From JAPULR01 sp965238215 (GTDB lineage Bacteria > Chloroflexota > Dehalococcoidia > Lucifugimonadales > GCA-2712585), in assembly GCA_965238215.1 (NCBI GenBank), contig OZ250180.1:1550001-1614000 (forward strand): 64,000 nt of DNA, written 5' to 3'. The notes under the pieces were generated by a model. It was not told where the DNA came from. It was given only the letters and a program-made list of their open reading frames with translations, and did no database searches. Positions 24,386 through 32,062 of this stretch are shown piece after piece. Each line of letters starts with the position of its first letter. Positions within the stretch are counted from its first letter, which is position 1. A program made the translations under genes and the position numbers.

Positions 24386-24736
24386 CTAAACGATTACAAG
24401 ATTACCTTTCTCTGATTCTGGAACAAGAATCCTAGGGCCCGATGTCAAAGTTTCTACGGGAAGATCAACGAGGTAGTCATTACCATAATCGGCAACAATT
24501 GTCGCCGCGATACGTCGTTTTTCCAAATCTACAAATTCCTTCGGAACAAACGCTGTGTACTTCCCTCCGTTAATCTTGAAACTCACTACTACTTCGTTGA
24601 GTGCTTGAAACGGCTGAATATCCGGCTTTACCTTATCACATTGAACCCATACTAGCTCAGGTTCATCCTTCCACCTAATGTCATAATTCATCCCTTTGCC
24701 CCTATTTAGTTGTTGTGAGACCGATTTGGATGTCAT
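24386..24736 (-). CDS. Uncharacterised 116-aa protein
   Basis: I do not recognise this gene. It encodes a small, mostly beta protein with a repeated Val-rich character (Glu-Val-Val-Val-Ser-Phe-Lys-Ile, Lys-Tyr-Thr-Ala-Phe-Val-Pro) and no membrane segment. The start may be ATG 24736 or ATG 24691; the latter begins Asn-Tyr-Asp-Ile-Arg-Trp. It sits directly before the dCTP-deaminase-like gene on the same strand in the same AT-richer patch, so the two were probably acquired together. Confidence 0.55.
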   Translation of the reverse strand: MTSKSVSQQLNRGKGMNYDIRWKDEPELVWVQCDKVKPDIQPFQALNEVVVSFKINGGKYTAFVPKEFVDLEKRRIAATIVADYGNDYLVDLPVETLTSGPRILVPESEKGNLVIV

Positions 24737-25177
24737 AAGTTAACATCCTAGATCAGAAAAAACAACCGATTACACTTACGTGATATCTGGAATCCAATAT
24801 AGAATGAAATGCTTCGCCACTTTCGGTAAGTCATTACGATATGCTGCCATAAATTACCCATATCTACAACTTACGCGTAACCGAGTTGTCCGGGAAATCC
24901 CGCGAAAGTAAAAGACACCCCTGGGCTTACCGATCTGCTTGAAATAGAGAAGATTATCTACTCGACCATCAAAACGGCAAAGTCTGCAAAAAATAAATTC
25001 CGGCAACCAAAGAAATGAACTAAGTGAATTCGTTCCCAAAATCTGTGTGTATCCACCTCATGCCCGAGTTGTATGAGTGAGTCGGTACTGCATTTAACAT
25101 CCATATTGGATCATTCTTGATAAAACGTTGCTCACGTCAAAACAACACGCTGCCGGAACCACAACCAATGCCGCAGG
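24737..25177. other. AT-rich gap with a possible gene relic
   Basis: The gap is AT-richer than the surroundings. On the reverse strand, 24854-25039 is open for 61 codons and has protein-like features: a Cys-Arg-Leu-Cys pair, then Phe-Asp-Gly-Arg-Val-Asp-Asn-Leu-Leu-Tyr-Phe. There is no ribosome site and no family that I recognise. It may be the remnant of a gene from the same acquired patch as the dCTP-deaminase-like gene. Confidence 0.25.
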
Positions 25178-25208
25178 TTGACAACCCCAATGGTTTCACC
25201 CTTATAAT
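25178..25208 (+). promoter_or_regulatory. Promoter of the aminotransferase gene
   Basis: TTGACA (25178-25183) and TATAAT (25203-25208) are both perfect but 19 bases apart, which is wide. They lie 32 bases before the ATG. Confidence 0.55.
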
Positions 25209-25240
25209 GCCGATATTCTACGGATTCTGGAGGATGCATA

Positions 25241-26155
25241 ATGGCCGAAGAAATTATTTCCTATTTTAACGGTGAGTGGATTCCCAAAAGCGAATGCAAG
25301 ATAAGCATGGACAACAGGGGCTTCCGCCTCGGTGACGCCGTCTTTGAGGTGGACCGCACCTACGGGGGCAAGTTCTTCAACATGGACGACCACATGGACC
25401 GCCTCTTCCGCTCCCTCAAGTACACCCGCATCGACCCCGGCATCTCCCGGGATGAGATGAAGCAGATTACCAGCGAGGCCGTGGAGCGCAACTGGCACCT
25501 GGTGCCTGAGGGCAGTGACATGAACGTGCGGCAGGTCATTACCCGCGGCGAGGGATCCAGCGTCAATGACGGCTCCCCCGCTACGGTGTTCATTGCCGCT
25601 TACCCCATGGGCTTCGACCGCTACGCCCATCTCTACGACAAAGGCGCTCACGTGGTGTTCGCCCGCACCCGCTCCTACCATCCCGACTCCCTTGACCCCA
25701 AAGTCAAGCACGTCAGCCGCATGAACTTCGTGCTGGCGGAGTTGGAAGCGTCCGACGTGGACCCGGATTCGTGGCCCGTCCTCCTGGACCTGGACGGCAA
25801 CATCTCCGAGGGCACCGGCTTCAACTTCTGGGTTGTCACCGACGGCACCCTTCGCACCGCCGGAGACCGCACCCTCCTTCAGGGAGTCTCCCGCAAGACC
25901 CTCCTGAGTCTGGCCGACGAGCTGGACATACCCGTTGAACTGGATGACATCCAGCTTTACGACGCCTACACTGCCGACGAAGCTTTCGTTTCCGGCACCA
26001 GCCACTGCCTGCTTCCCGTCTCCAAGCTCGACAACCGGCCCATCGACGGGGACGTGCCTGGCCCGGTGGTCTCGCGTCTCCTGGCCGCCTGGAGCGAACG
26101 CGTAGGCGTGGACCTCATCGGTCAGGCCCAGGCCCAGGCCGGCATCTCCAGCTAA
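25241..26155 (+). CDS. Class IV PLP aminotransferase (branched-chain aminotransferase-like)
   Basis: This 304-aa enzyme belongs to fold-type IV PLP enzymes, which include branched-chain and D-amino acid aminotransferases and aminodeoxychorismate lyase. Seen: Asp-Arg-Gly-Phe-Arg-Leu-Gly-Asp-Ala-Val-Phe near residue 27, a Lys in Lys-Val-Lys-His-Val-Ser-Arg-Met-Asn near 155 at the Schiff-base position, Gly-Asn-Ile-Ser-Glu-Gly-Thr-Gly-Phe-Asn near 187 (PLP phosphate and Glu) and Leu-Leu-Gln-Gly-Val-Ser near 210. GGAGG lies about 9 bases before ATG. The exact substrate cannot be settled; there is no ilv or pab gene nearby. Confidence 0.85.
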   Translation: MAEEIISYFNGEWIPKSECKISMDNRGFRLGDAVFEVDRTYGGKFFNMDDHMDRLFRSLKYTRIDPGISRDEMKQITSEAVERNWHLVPEGSDMNVRQVITRGEGSSVNDGSPATVFIAAYPMGFDRYAHLYDKGAHVVFARTRSYHPDSLDPKVKHVSRMNFVLAELEASDVDPDSWPVLLDLDGNISEGTGFNFWVVTDGTLRTAGDRTLLQGVSRKTLLSLADELDIPVELDDIQLYDAYTADEAFVSGTSHCLLPVSKLDNRPIDGDVPGPVVSRLLAAWSERVGVDLIGQAQAQAGISS

Positions 26156-26183
26156 CCTCATCTAGGTTCCCAAGACGACATAC

Positions 26184-26214
26184 ACGTCCGGGCCGGAAAC
26201 TTCGGCCCGGACGT
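26184..26214 (+). terminator. 12-bp perfect hairpin after the aminotransferase gene
   Basis: ACGTCCGGGCCG and CGGCCCGGACGT pair perfectly around a 7-base loop between the aminotransferase and the aldo/keto reductase genes. No T-run follows, so it may end transcription only in part or protect the upstream message. Confidence 0.6.
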
Positions 26215-26248
26215 TCGAAACCCGAATTAAGATTGCGGAGGAGTTTTT

Positions 26249-27175
26249 ATGCGTAAAATGACCCTAGGCCGGACCAACTACGAGGTAACCCAGTTGGGCT
26301 ACGGCGCCCTTGAGGTGCGCGGCACCAGCCAGGACGACGCCCGCGGCCGAATGCCCAACGAGGATCGGGCAGACCAGATCCTCAACGCCGTGCTGGACTC
26401 CGGCATCAACTTCATCGACACCGCCTGGTGCTACGGCCGGAGCGAAGAGATGATGGGCAAGTACATTAGCAAGCGTCGCGACGAGTACGTCCTTGCCGCC
26501 AAGACGGGCCATGGGCGTTGCAGCGCCGACAACTTCGCCAGCTACAACCGGAAGGACATGCTGGAATGTCTTGAGGAGAGCCTTCGCAACCTGGGCACCG
26601 ACCACTTGGACATTGTGCAGCTGCACAACCCGACGGCGGAGGACGTGGAGGAGAACGGCAGCATCGAAACTCTACAGGAGATAAAGGCCCGCGGCCTGAC
26701 CAAGTTCATCGGCGTATCCAGCGTACTTCCCCACCTGGAGAAGCACCTGGCCACGGGGGTCTACGACGTGTTCCAGATTCCCTATTCTGCACTGGAGCCG
26801 GACCACCACGACATAATCACGAAGATTGCCGAGGCCGGCAGCGGCACCATCATACGTGGCGGAGTCGCCAAGGGCGAACCCGGGGCCGGCGCGGGCGCCG
26901 ACGGCCGAGTCCACAGCTCGGGCGGCAAGCGATGGGACGCCTTCGAGGAGGCAAACCTGGACGAACTGCGCGAGGACGGGGAGTCCCGTACCGCTTTTCT
27001 GCTCAGATTCACCATGTCGCACCCCCACGCCCACACCATCATCGTGGGCACCCAGAACCCGGCGCACCTGAGCGAGAACGTGGCAGTGGCGGCCAAGGGC
27101 CCCCTCGCCGACGACGTGTACGCAGAGGCGAAGAAGCGGCTAGCGTCCATAGGGTTGGTACACGGCAGCCAGTAG
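26249..27175 (+). CDS. Aldo/keto reductase
   Basis: This 308-aa NADPH-type oxidoreductase has a TIM barrel. The catalytic tetrad positions are visible: Asp in Phe-Ile-Asp-Thr-Ala near residue 57, Tyr in Trp-Cys-Tyr-Gly-Arg-Ser-Glu near 62, Lys in Ala-Ala-Lys-Thr-Gly near 87, and His in Gln-Leu-His-Asn near 127. The C-terminal Ile-Ile-Val-Gly-Thr-Gln-Asn is the cofactor strand. GGAGG sits 9 bases before the ATG. The Cys after the catalytic Trp is not usual in all members. The substrate is unknown. Confidence 0.87.
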   Translation: MRKMTLGRTNYEVTQLGYGALEVRGTSQDDARGRMPNEDRADQILNAVLDSGINFIDTAWCYGRSEEMMGKYISKRRDEYVLAAKTGHGRCSADNFASYNRKDMLECLEESLRNLGTDHLDIVQLHNPTAEDVEENGSIETLQEIKARGLTKFIGVSSVLPHLEKHLATGVYDVFQIPYSALEPDHHDIITKIAEAGSGTIIRGGVAKGEPGAGAGADGRVHSSGGKRWDAFEEANLDELREDGESRTAFLLRFTMSHPHAHTIIVGTQNPAHLSENVAVAAKGPLADDVYAEAKKRLASIGLVHGSQ

Positions 27176-27296
27176 GCAGGGGTTGAACGCAACGAATCCG
27201 TTGGGGCGGCATGTGAACCGTCTCCTCTCCCTGCATTGCAAACGCAACAATTCATGAGGAGGCCGCAAAGCATCGAAAACCCAGAGGACGCGCCCA

Positions 27297-27707
27297 ATGA
27301 ATCCATCTGGACCGCCCTCGCGGAAACCAAACATTGGTACCTCGGATTCTTCACCTCCTAGCGACTTCTGGGGAGATCATCGTAATCGCTGGAGAAATTG
27401 GACAACGCCAAGGTATAAGGAAACGTGGCGCGCAGTCATGGGCCCTTCCGCCGACGTAATGGCAACCTCCGCTGGCGCTGCCTACGCTCTAACAGAAATC
27501 GGGAGAAACTCAGTGGTTATAGCCAAGTCCTTGGAAAAGTGGCTCGAAGACCGGCGTAAGAGGCGACTTGAAGCCGCCCGCGAAACCGCCCGCAAAGAGG
27601 GTCGGGTGGAAGAGCGACAGCTGTGGGTTCAATGGTTGGCCCGGCGCGAAAGAGCCGAGACCTGCGGCGAAACTTTTGTCGAACCGCCCCCCAACGGCAA
27701 ACTCTAG
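27297..27707 (+). CDS. Small hypothetical protein with a charged C-terminal helix
   Basis: A 136-aa protein with a Pro/Ser-rich N-terminus, a short apolar stretch (Ala-Thr-Ser-Ala-Gly-Ala-Ala-Tyr-Ala-Leu) near residue 55, and a long charged helix from about 75 to 125 that should form a coiled coil. It ends Phe-Val-Glu-Pro-Pro-Pro. It resembles short uncharacterised proteins with Trp-Val-Gln-Trp-Leu-Ala-Arg-Arg-Glu and a Glu-Pro-Pro-Pro tail seen in environmental Chloroflexota (from memory). No function is proposed. There is no clear ribosome site, so the start is uncertain. Confidence 0.5.
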   Translation: MNPSGPPSRKPNIGTSDSSPPSDFWGDHRNRWRNWTTPRYKETWRAVMGPSADVMATSAGAAYALTEIGRNSVVIAKSLEKWLEDRRKRRLEAARETARKEGRVEERQLWVQWLARRERAETCGETFVEPPPNGKL

Positions 27708-27774
27708 TCTCCGCTTAGAGGCGATTAGCAATCCGCCCAACCAGAGTGACGTAGTTTGTGTTTCGGCCAGTGGT

Positions 27775-28341
27775 TTAGGCCCGGGGCGTTAGCTCCGAGA
27801 CTTCCACTCCCGTAAGGACTGCAACCACCGGGTCGGCCAACTGGCCGGCCCGTTCCTTTATCCCGTCCCGGTCCAGCGTTCCCACCGGGTGATGGGTGTA
27901 GACCACCGGAAAGTTGGGCGCGCCCCACGTTTCCGCCATGCCGGTAGCCGTAACCTCAAACCGGTCGGTGCAAATTACCGCTGCGGGGATGCCTGCCTTC
28001 TCCACGTGAATTCCGTCGTGCACACTGCACGCGCTGCAGGACCCTCAATCACCCACCGCGACAATTGCGCCGTCGCATTCCTTCGCCATCCGCTCCACAA
28101 CCTGCGGGTCCGCCGGCTTGGAGGCGGAGGGCTTGCGATGATACATGACAATCGAAGTCTCGAACCGGTCTTCCAGAATAGACGCCAGGTCCTCCAGAAG
28201 TTCCTTGGCGTTTGTCTTGCTGTCGTCAATGAGGCCAATCCGCTTGCCCCTAATATCCAGAAGCCTTGGCGCAAAGCTGAAGCTTGCCACCAAGGGTTGA
28301 GTCGTGGGATCCACCAGTTCATAGCCGCCGCTCTTCATCAT
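27775..28341 (-). CDS. UGSC-family selenoprotein, Sec at an in-frame TGA
   Basis: From ATG 28341 (AAGGAG 7 bases upstream) the frame reads 98 codons, a TGA at 28045-28047, and then 89 further sense codons to a TAA at 27775, giving 188 aa with Sec99. Around the TGA the protein reads Ala-Val-Gly-Asp-Sec-Gly-Ser-Cys-Ser-Ala-Cys, the motif that names the UGSC (seleno)protein family. Sequence on both sides matches that family: Gly-Leu-Ile-Asp-Asp-Ser-Lys before, and His-Asp-Gly-Ile-His-Val-Glu-Lys-Ala-Gly-Ile-Pro and Phe-Pro-Val-Val-Tyr-Thr-His-His-Pro after. A hairpin fitting a bacterial SECIS lies just 3' of the TGA. It is the last gene of a four-gene minus-strand cluster. The molecular role is unknown; a Sec-Gly-Ser-Cys pair suggests redox chemistry. 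The selenocysteine machinery must be elsewhere in the genome. Confidence 0.9.
28017..28031 (-). promoter_or_regulatory. Candidate bacterial SECIS hairpin
   Basis: In the mRNA, CGUGCA-GUG-UGCACG forms a perfect 6-bp stem whose apical loop begins 19 bases after the UGA and has G as its first base. Known bacterial SECIS elements lie within the coding region a short distance after the UGA, with a small loop carrying a G at its start. This one fits those features. Confidence 0.65.
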
Positions 28342-28441
28342 AACACGCTCCTTCTACCGCTGTTAGATATTGATGGCGAGACCACTGGGAGAAGTCTTCG
28401 CCGAATATGTTCTTGAATAGGCTCTCCTGTGCTGTAGGGCA

Positions 28442-29515
28442 TCAGCCGGAGGGCCACTGCACCCGGCGGGTGACCGATTCTGAGGAGACCCTGGGCCCCC
28501 AGCTTGGAATAACCGCCATGTGGGAGGACTCCGCGCCGCCGGCGAACACAACCATTATATCCTCCGGCGACAAAATAAGCTGTAGGAACTCCTCCTCATC
28601 CTCGGCAGTTATATTGCCTTGCAGCATACCGCCGCGCTTCAGGTCGGCCAGCGAACGCTTCAGCCTTGGGTGCAGGTAGCGACGAATGTCGTCCTTAGTC
28701 CAGTCCTCCCAAACGTCGCTTGTGCCGGCAAACACCACGACCACCTCCCCTTGGCGCACCACCGATGCTGTGTCGCCAACAGAGCCAACTGAGGACATAG
28801 ACGTGCCCAGGCTGGAGATAACGTCGGCAGCGGAGTAGAGCATGGTCTCCGGACGGTTGCTGGCCCTCACCTGCCGCGGCCCCTCGCAGGCGAAAACCGT
28901 AACGGCGCTGTCCTCTCGTTTGAAACCCCGTTCCACGTGAAGTGGGGTCCAGGAGGTTCCCGCCTCGTTCTCGGCGATACAGTAGCTGAACTTGCCCGGA
29001 TGTCCCAATATGGTGCGATCGAAAAGGCCCGGGACCGCGGCGCAGGTGTTCATCAGGATGAGGCGGACGGCCCGCCCGATGGTGGAGTTGGCGCGATTGC
29101 CGGGACCGAAGAGGTTGTTGCGGCTGTTGATGCCGAGGGCCGGGACCACCGGCCCGTTGAGGATAACGAGAATGGCGGCCCCGCCCAGGCTCGACGAGGG
29201 GCCAATAAGGTTGAACTTCGGGTCCAGCATCGCCTCCGCCGTGGCCAGCACCACCGGAAAGTATTCCGGCTTGCAGCCCGCCATTACCGCGTTGGCCGCC
29301 ACCTTCCCCACCGTAACCTCTCGACGACGCTCCGGCAGGCCGCCTATGACCTCGCCCGCCGGTCGCTGCCCAACCGCCAGGAACTCCTCCACACGCTGCA
29401 CCGTGGGAGGCACTACGGGCAGACCGTCGGTCCAACCGAGGGCGTAGCACTGCTCAACGGCCTCTACGGGATCGTTCCATTGGGCCTGCACGAGGGAACC
29501 CAAACCGGAGGTCAT
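28442..29515 (-). CDS. Uncharacterised protein of the UGSC-associated cluster
   Basis: This 357-aa soluble protein is of a family I recall from environmental bacteria but without an assigned function. Landmarks are Gly-Trp-Thr-Asp-Gly-Leu-Pro-Val-Val-Pro-Pro-Thr near residue 27, Val-Met-Ala-Gly-Cys near 80, Asn-Ser-Arg-Asn-Asn-Leu-Phe-Gly-Pro-Gly near 131, Leu-Gly-His-Pro-Gly-Lys near 172 and His-Val-Glu-Arg-Gly-Phe near 197. Relatives normally end near Ser-Glu-Xaa-Val-Thr, as here. It follows the HbpS-like gene by 31 bases and precedes the selenoprotein by 100. The stop is a TGA at 28442-28444, after which the frame stays open for 40 more codons. Confidence 0.7.
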   Translation of the reverse strand: MTSGLGSLVQAQWNDPVEAVEQCYALGWTDGLPVVPPTVQRVEEFLAVGQRPAGEVIGGLPERRREVTVGKVAANAVMAGCKPEYFPVVLATAEAMLDPKFNLIGPSSSLGGAAILVILNGPVVPALGINSRNNLFGPGNRANSTIGRAVRLILMNTCAAVPGLFDRTILGHPGKFSYCIAENEAGTSWTPLHVERGFKREDSAVTVFACEGPRQVRASNRPETMLYSAADVISSLGTSMSSVGSVGDTASVVRQGEVVVVFAGTSDVWEDWTKDDIRRYLHPRLKRSLADLKRGGMLQGNITAEDEEEFLQLILSPEDIMVVFAGGAESSHMAVIPSWGPRVSSESVTRRVQWPSG

Positions 29516-29546
29516 TTTTCTTTCCCTTTCGAAACGTCCAAATTTC

Positions 29547-29954
29547 TCACTGCCCTACGGCGGAAGCACCGGCGGCGGAGATCTCCTCGTCCTCTTCGCC
29601 CGACCCGCCAGCCGTGCCGACGGCCCCGACGAGAACGCCGCCCTTGAAGACCGGCATGGCTCCCTGTTGGGGCATGAAGCGACCGTGGTGCATCTGCTGC
29701 AGCCCGTGAGCCACGGGCCGGGCCGAGCGTTCGAGCAGCTCGCCGCTGGGCACGCCTTCGTAGGCGACGGTGGACACGGCTTTTCCGCGGCTGCTCTCCG
29801 TCCACCACCAGATAGCGCCGTCCATCCTGGCGGCGGCCACCAAGTCGCCGCGAGCGTCGACGACGGATACGGCTACGGTGAGGTTGAAGCTGCGGGCCTT
29901 GTCGAAGGCTGCTTCAAGAATTTTCATCCCGTCTTCCAGGGTGATGCCGGTCAT
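29547..29954 (-). CDS. HbpS/GlcG-like protein (DUF336)
   Basis: A 135-aa protein of the HbpS/GlcG fold, small octamer-forming proteins of which some bind haem or cobalamin. Marks are Ala-Val-Ser-Val-Val-Asp-Ala-Arg-Gly-Asp-Leu-Val-Ala near residue 28, Arg-Met-Asp-Gly-Ala near 42, Ser-Arg-Gly-Lys-Ala near 55 and Gly-Ala-Val-Gly-Thr-Ala-Gly-Gly near 110. ATG 29954 has GGAG 5 bases upstream; GTG 29960 is in frame but lies too close to that site. It lies between the binding lipoprotein and the 357-aa protein on the same strand. A second, divergent member is at 53119. Confidence 0.82.
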   Translation of the reverse strand: MTGITLEDGMKILEAAFDKARSFNLTVAVSVVDARGDLVAAARMDGAIWWWTESSRGKAVSTVAYEGVPSGELLERSARPVAHGLQQMHHGRFMPQQGAMPVFKGGVLVGAVGTAGGSGEEDEEISAAGASAVGQ

Positions 29955-30026
29955 AAGCACTCCGTCGTCTCTAGCATTCGAGGCCAGAATACCCTTAAGG
30001 GGCGCGGCTGGTCAAACGGGGGGATG

Positions 30027-31811
30027 CTATCGGTAGATGGGAATTGTGTACTCGTGGTAGCGCACCGGGCCGAAGTGGGCTTGGTTAACCCAATAGCCCT
30101 CAATCACATTGGGGTTGTAGACGATTTTGGCGAATACCCACAGTAGAGGGATGCTCAGGTAATTGTCGTACCAGTAGCTGCCGAGCTCAATGGCAAGCCG
30201 CTCCCGCTCGACTGGGTCGGCTATGGTGTCATAGTTCTCTTTCCATTCAGTGATGAAGGGGTATTCGTAGTAGGGCCTGGTGGCCTTCCGCCAGAGCCAA
30301 CCCATGCCGTCCGATGGTAGCTGCGGAGTCCAGCGAACCAGGTATATCTTTCCGTTCATCGCACGGTCGGTCACCATGGCTTGAATCGGCGGGTACTCCG
30401 ATACCGTTAGGTTAACGTCTACGCCGATCTCTTCCCACATCCAAGTAATGGCTTCGGCAACGTCCGGAATTTCCGGTGTACCGCCCAGGTCGGTGGGGGC
30501 AAAGAAGTCCAATGTGAAACCATTGGGATAGTCAGCCTCGACCAGCAGCTGCCGGGCCAGTTCCGGATCGTAGGGGTAAGGCCAGCCGCCTTCACGTCCG
30601 GTCTCGCCGCCGGGACCGGGAACGGGCGCCCAGTCGTCCTGGAAGAAGTCCCACCATTCGGCCATGTGGGACACGGCGCTGGGTATGGCATCTCCCTTGA
30701 AGATAGTATTGTTGATGCGGTTGCGGTCGATGGCCAAGTTAAGGGCCTGCCGGATGAGTTTTTTCCGGGTGGGAACGGTCTCGTCATAGTTGGGGGTGGG
30801 TGTGCCATCTAACGCCTCGGGCAGGTACCAAGGAATTGCTCCCCAGAGATGATAGCTGGGCAGTGTACTCTTGGCGATCTTCATGCCTCGAGACACAGCC
30901 TCATATCTAAACAGGTCGCTGGGCAGATGGCCGATGTGGGCCTCGTCGGTGAGAATGAGAGCTAAATTGGTTACCGGTTCCTTGTTCCAGAGGAACTGGA
31001 GCTCGTAAAACTCTGGCTCCTTGCGGTAGTGGCCGTGGTTCTTTTCGAGCAGGAAGTGTTCGTTGTCTATGTACTCGACGAAGCTCCAGGCGCCCATGCC
31101 GATGGGATGGTCAATGTAGCCATCCTCGCCACCGACGTCGTTCCAGTATTCCAGGCTGACGATGCCGAAGGTCCAGTCCTCGGACAGGTATTCGTGCAGG
31201 TTGGGTTGGATGACATCCAGCTTCCATATGAGGGTGCTGCCTTCGATCAAAATGCCGTCAACGCTCTCAACCAGGGGTCTCCATCTGCCACTGTTATTGG
31301 CCCTGTCCGTGTTGATTCCTGCCTGCAAGAGCCACGTATGCCGAACGTCTTCCGGTGAGAAGTAGTAAGTGTCGCTGGCCATACCGTGCTCGTAGTATGG
31401 AATGTTTTCCTTGAGCTCAAAGGTCCACGTCTTGGCATCAGCGCTAACCTCCCAAGACTCGGCAAGGTGGGTATTCTCCATCTCTCCCGTCCTGCGATTA
31501 TTGCCCACCAGGTAGTCGTAGAGGTTATGAAGAGGCCCAGTTGAACTTTGGAATGTCATGTAGGGGAGCCTCACCTGGTGGTGGGGAGGCGGCATGGCAA
31601 TTATGAGCCTGGGGGACACCGGTTGGGGCAAGGCTGGGGTTGGGGAAGGTGTGGGAGTAGCCGTGGGCGTGGTTGTGGGCATAGCCTCTAGCTCAAGGGC
31701 TCTTGTCGGAGTGGCTTCCGGTGATTCGGTCGAGGCTTTTTCAGGGGTACACCCAACGCAAAGAAAGACCACAACTACAATTGCCGCAATAACCGTCACC
31801 AATCTACTCAT
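30027..31811 (-). CDS. Family-5 ABC transporter substrate-binding lipoprotein, paralogue
   Basis: This 594-aa lipoprotein has a signal peptide of 20 residues and a lipobox Cys21. A Thr/Pro-rich linker follows (about residues 34-62), then the SBP_bac_5 fold. It matches the protein at 604 closely over the mature domain, including Val-Arg-Leu-Pro-Tyr-Met-Thr-Phe-Gln-Ser-Ser and Gly-Asp-Ala-Ile-Pro-Ser-Ala-Val-Ser-His-Met-Ala. The linkers differ. It is the first gene of a cluster with HbpS, the 357-aa protein and the UGSC selenoprotein (72 bases to the next start). No permease is nearby. The ligand is unknown; the cluster suggests it feeds that uncharacterised pathway. Confidence 0.9.
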   Translation of the reverse strand: MSRLVTVIAAIVVVVFLCVGCTPEKASTESPEATPTRALELEAMPTTTPTATPTPSPTPALPQPVSPRLIIAMPPPHHQVRLPYMTFQSSTGPLHNLYDYLVGNNRRTGEMENTHLAESWEVSADAKTWTFELKENIPYYEHGMASDTYYFSPEDVRHTWLLQAGINTDRANNSGRWRPLVESVDGILIEGSTLIWKLDVIQPNLHEYLSEDWTFGIVSLEYWNDVGGEDGYIDHPIGMGAWSFVEYIDNEHFLLEKNHGHYRKEPEFYELQFLWNKEPVTNLALILTDEAHIGHLPSDLFRYEAVSRGMKIAKSTLPSYHLWGAIPWYLPEALDGTPTPNYDETVPTRKKLIRQALNLAIDRNRINNTIFKGDAIPSAVSHMAEWWDFFQDDWAPVPGPGGETGREGGWPYPYDPELARQLLVEADYPNGFTLDFFAPTDLGGTPEIPDVAEAITWMWEEIGVDVNLTVSEYPPIQAMVTDRAMNGKIYLVRWTPQLPSDGMGWLWRKATRPYYEYPFITEWKENYDTIADPVERERLAIELGSYWYDNYLSIPLLWVFAKIVYNPNVIEGYWVNQAHFGPVRYHEYTIPIYR

Positions 31812-32062
31812 ATGAGATATTTTCTTATGACAAGTTTCTGCTTGCTCTCCGCTAATGCCTCAACCACAAAAGGGCCAAAATCAAGGAAGCCGAAGGGGCA
31901 CACCTCAAATCTCCAGCATCGGAAGAAGAGTTTACTTGGGGCGTAGTATACAATGGACGCGTCACAAACATCCGCTTGAGCAATGCCGAACATTGGCGCA
32001 AAAAGTCCGGCTGGCAAAGAGTTAGGCAACTTTTTCAGTCTAATCTTCAAAGGAGATCCCTC

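Noticed and set aside
29547..29549. Read-through of the HbpS-like gene's TGA
   Set aside because: The sequence after it contains the ribosome site of the next gene and codes for basic residues with no protein-like character.
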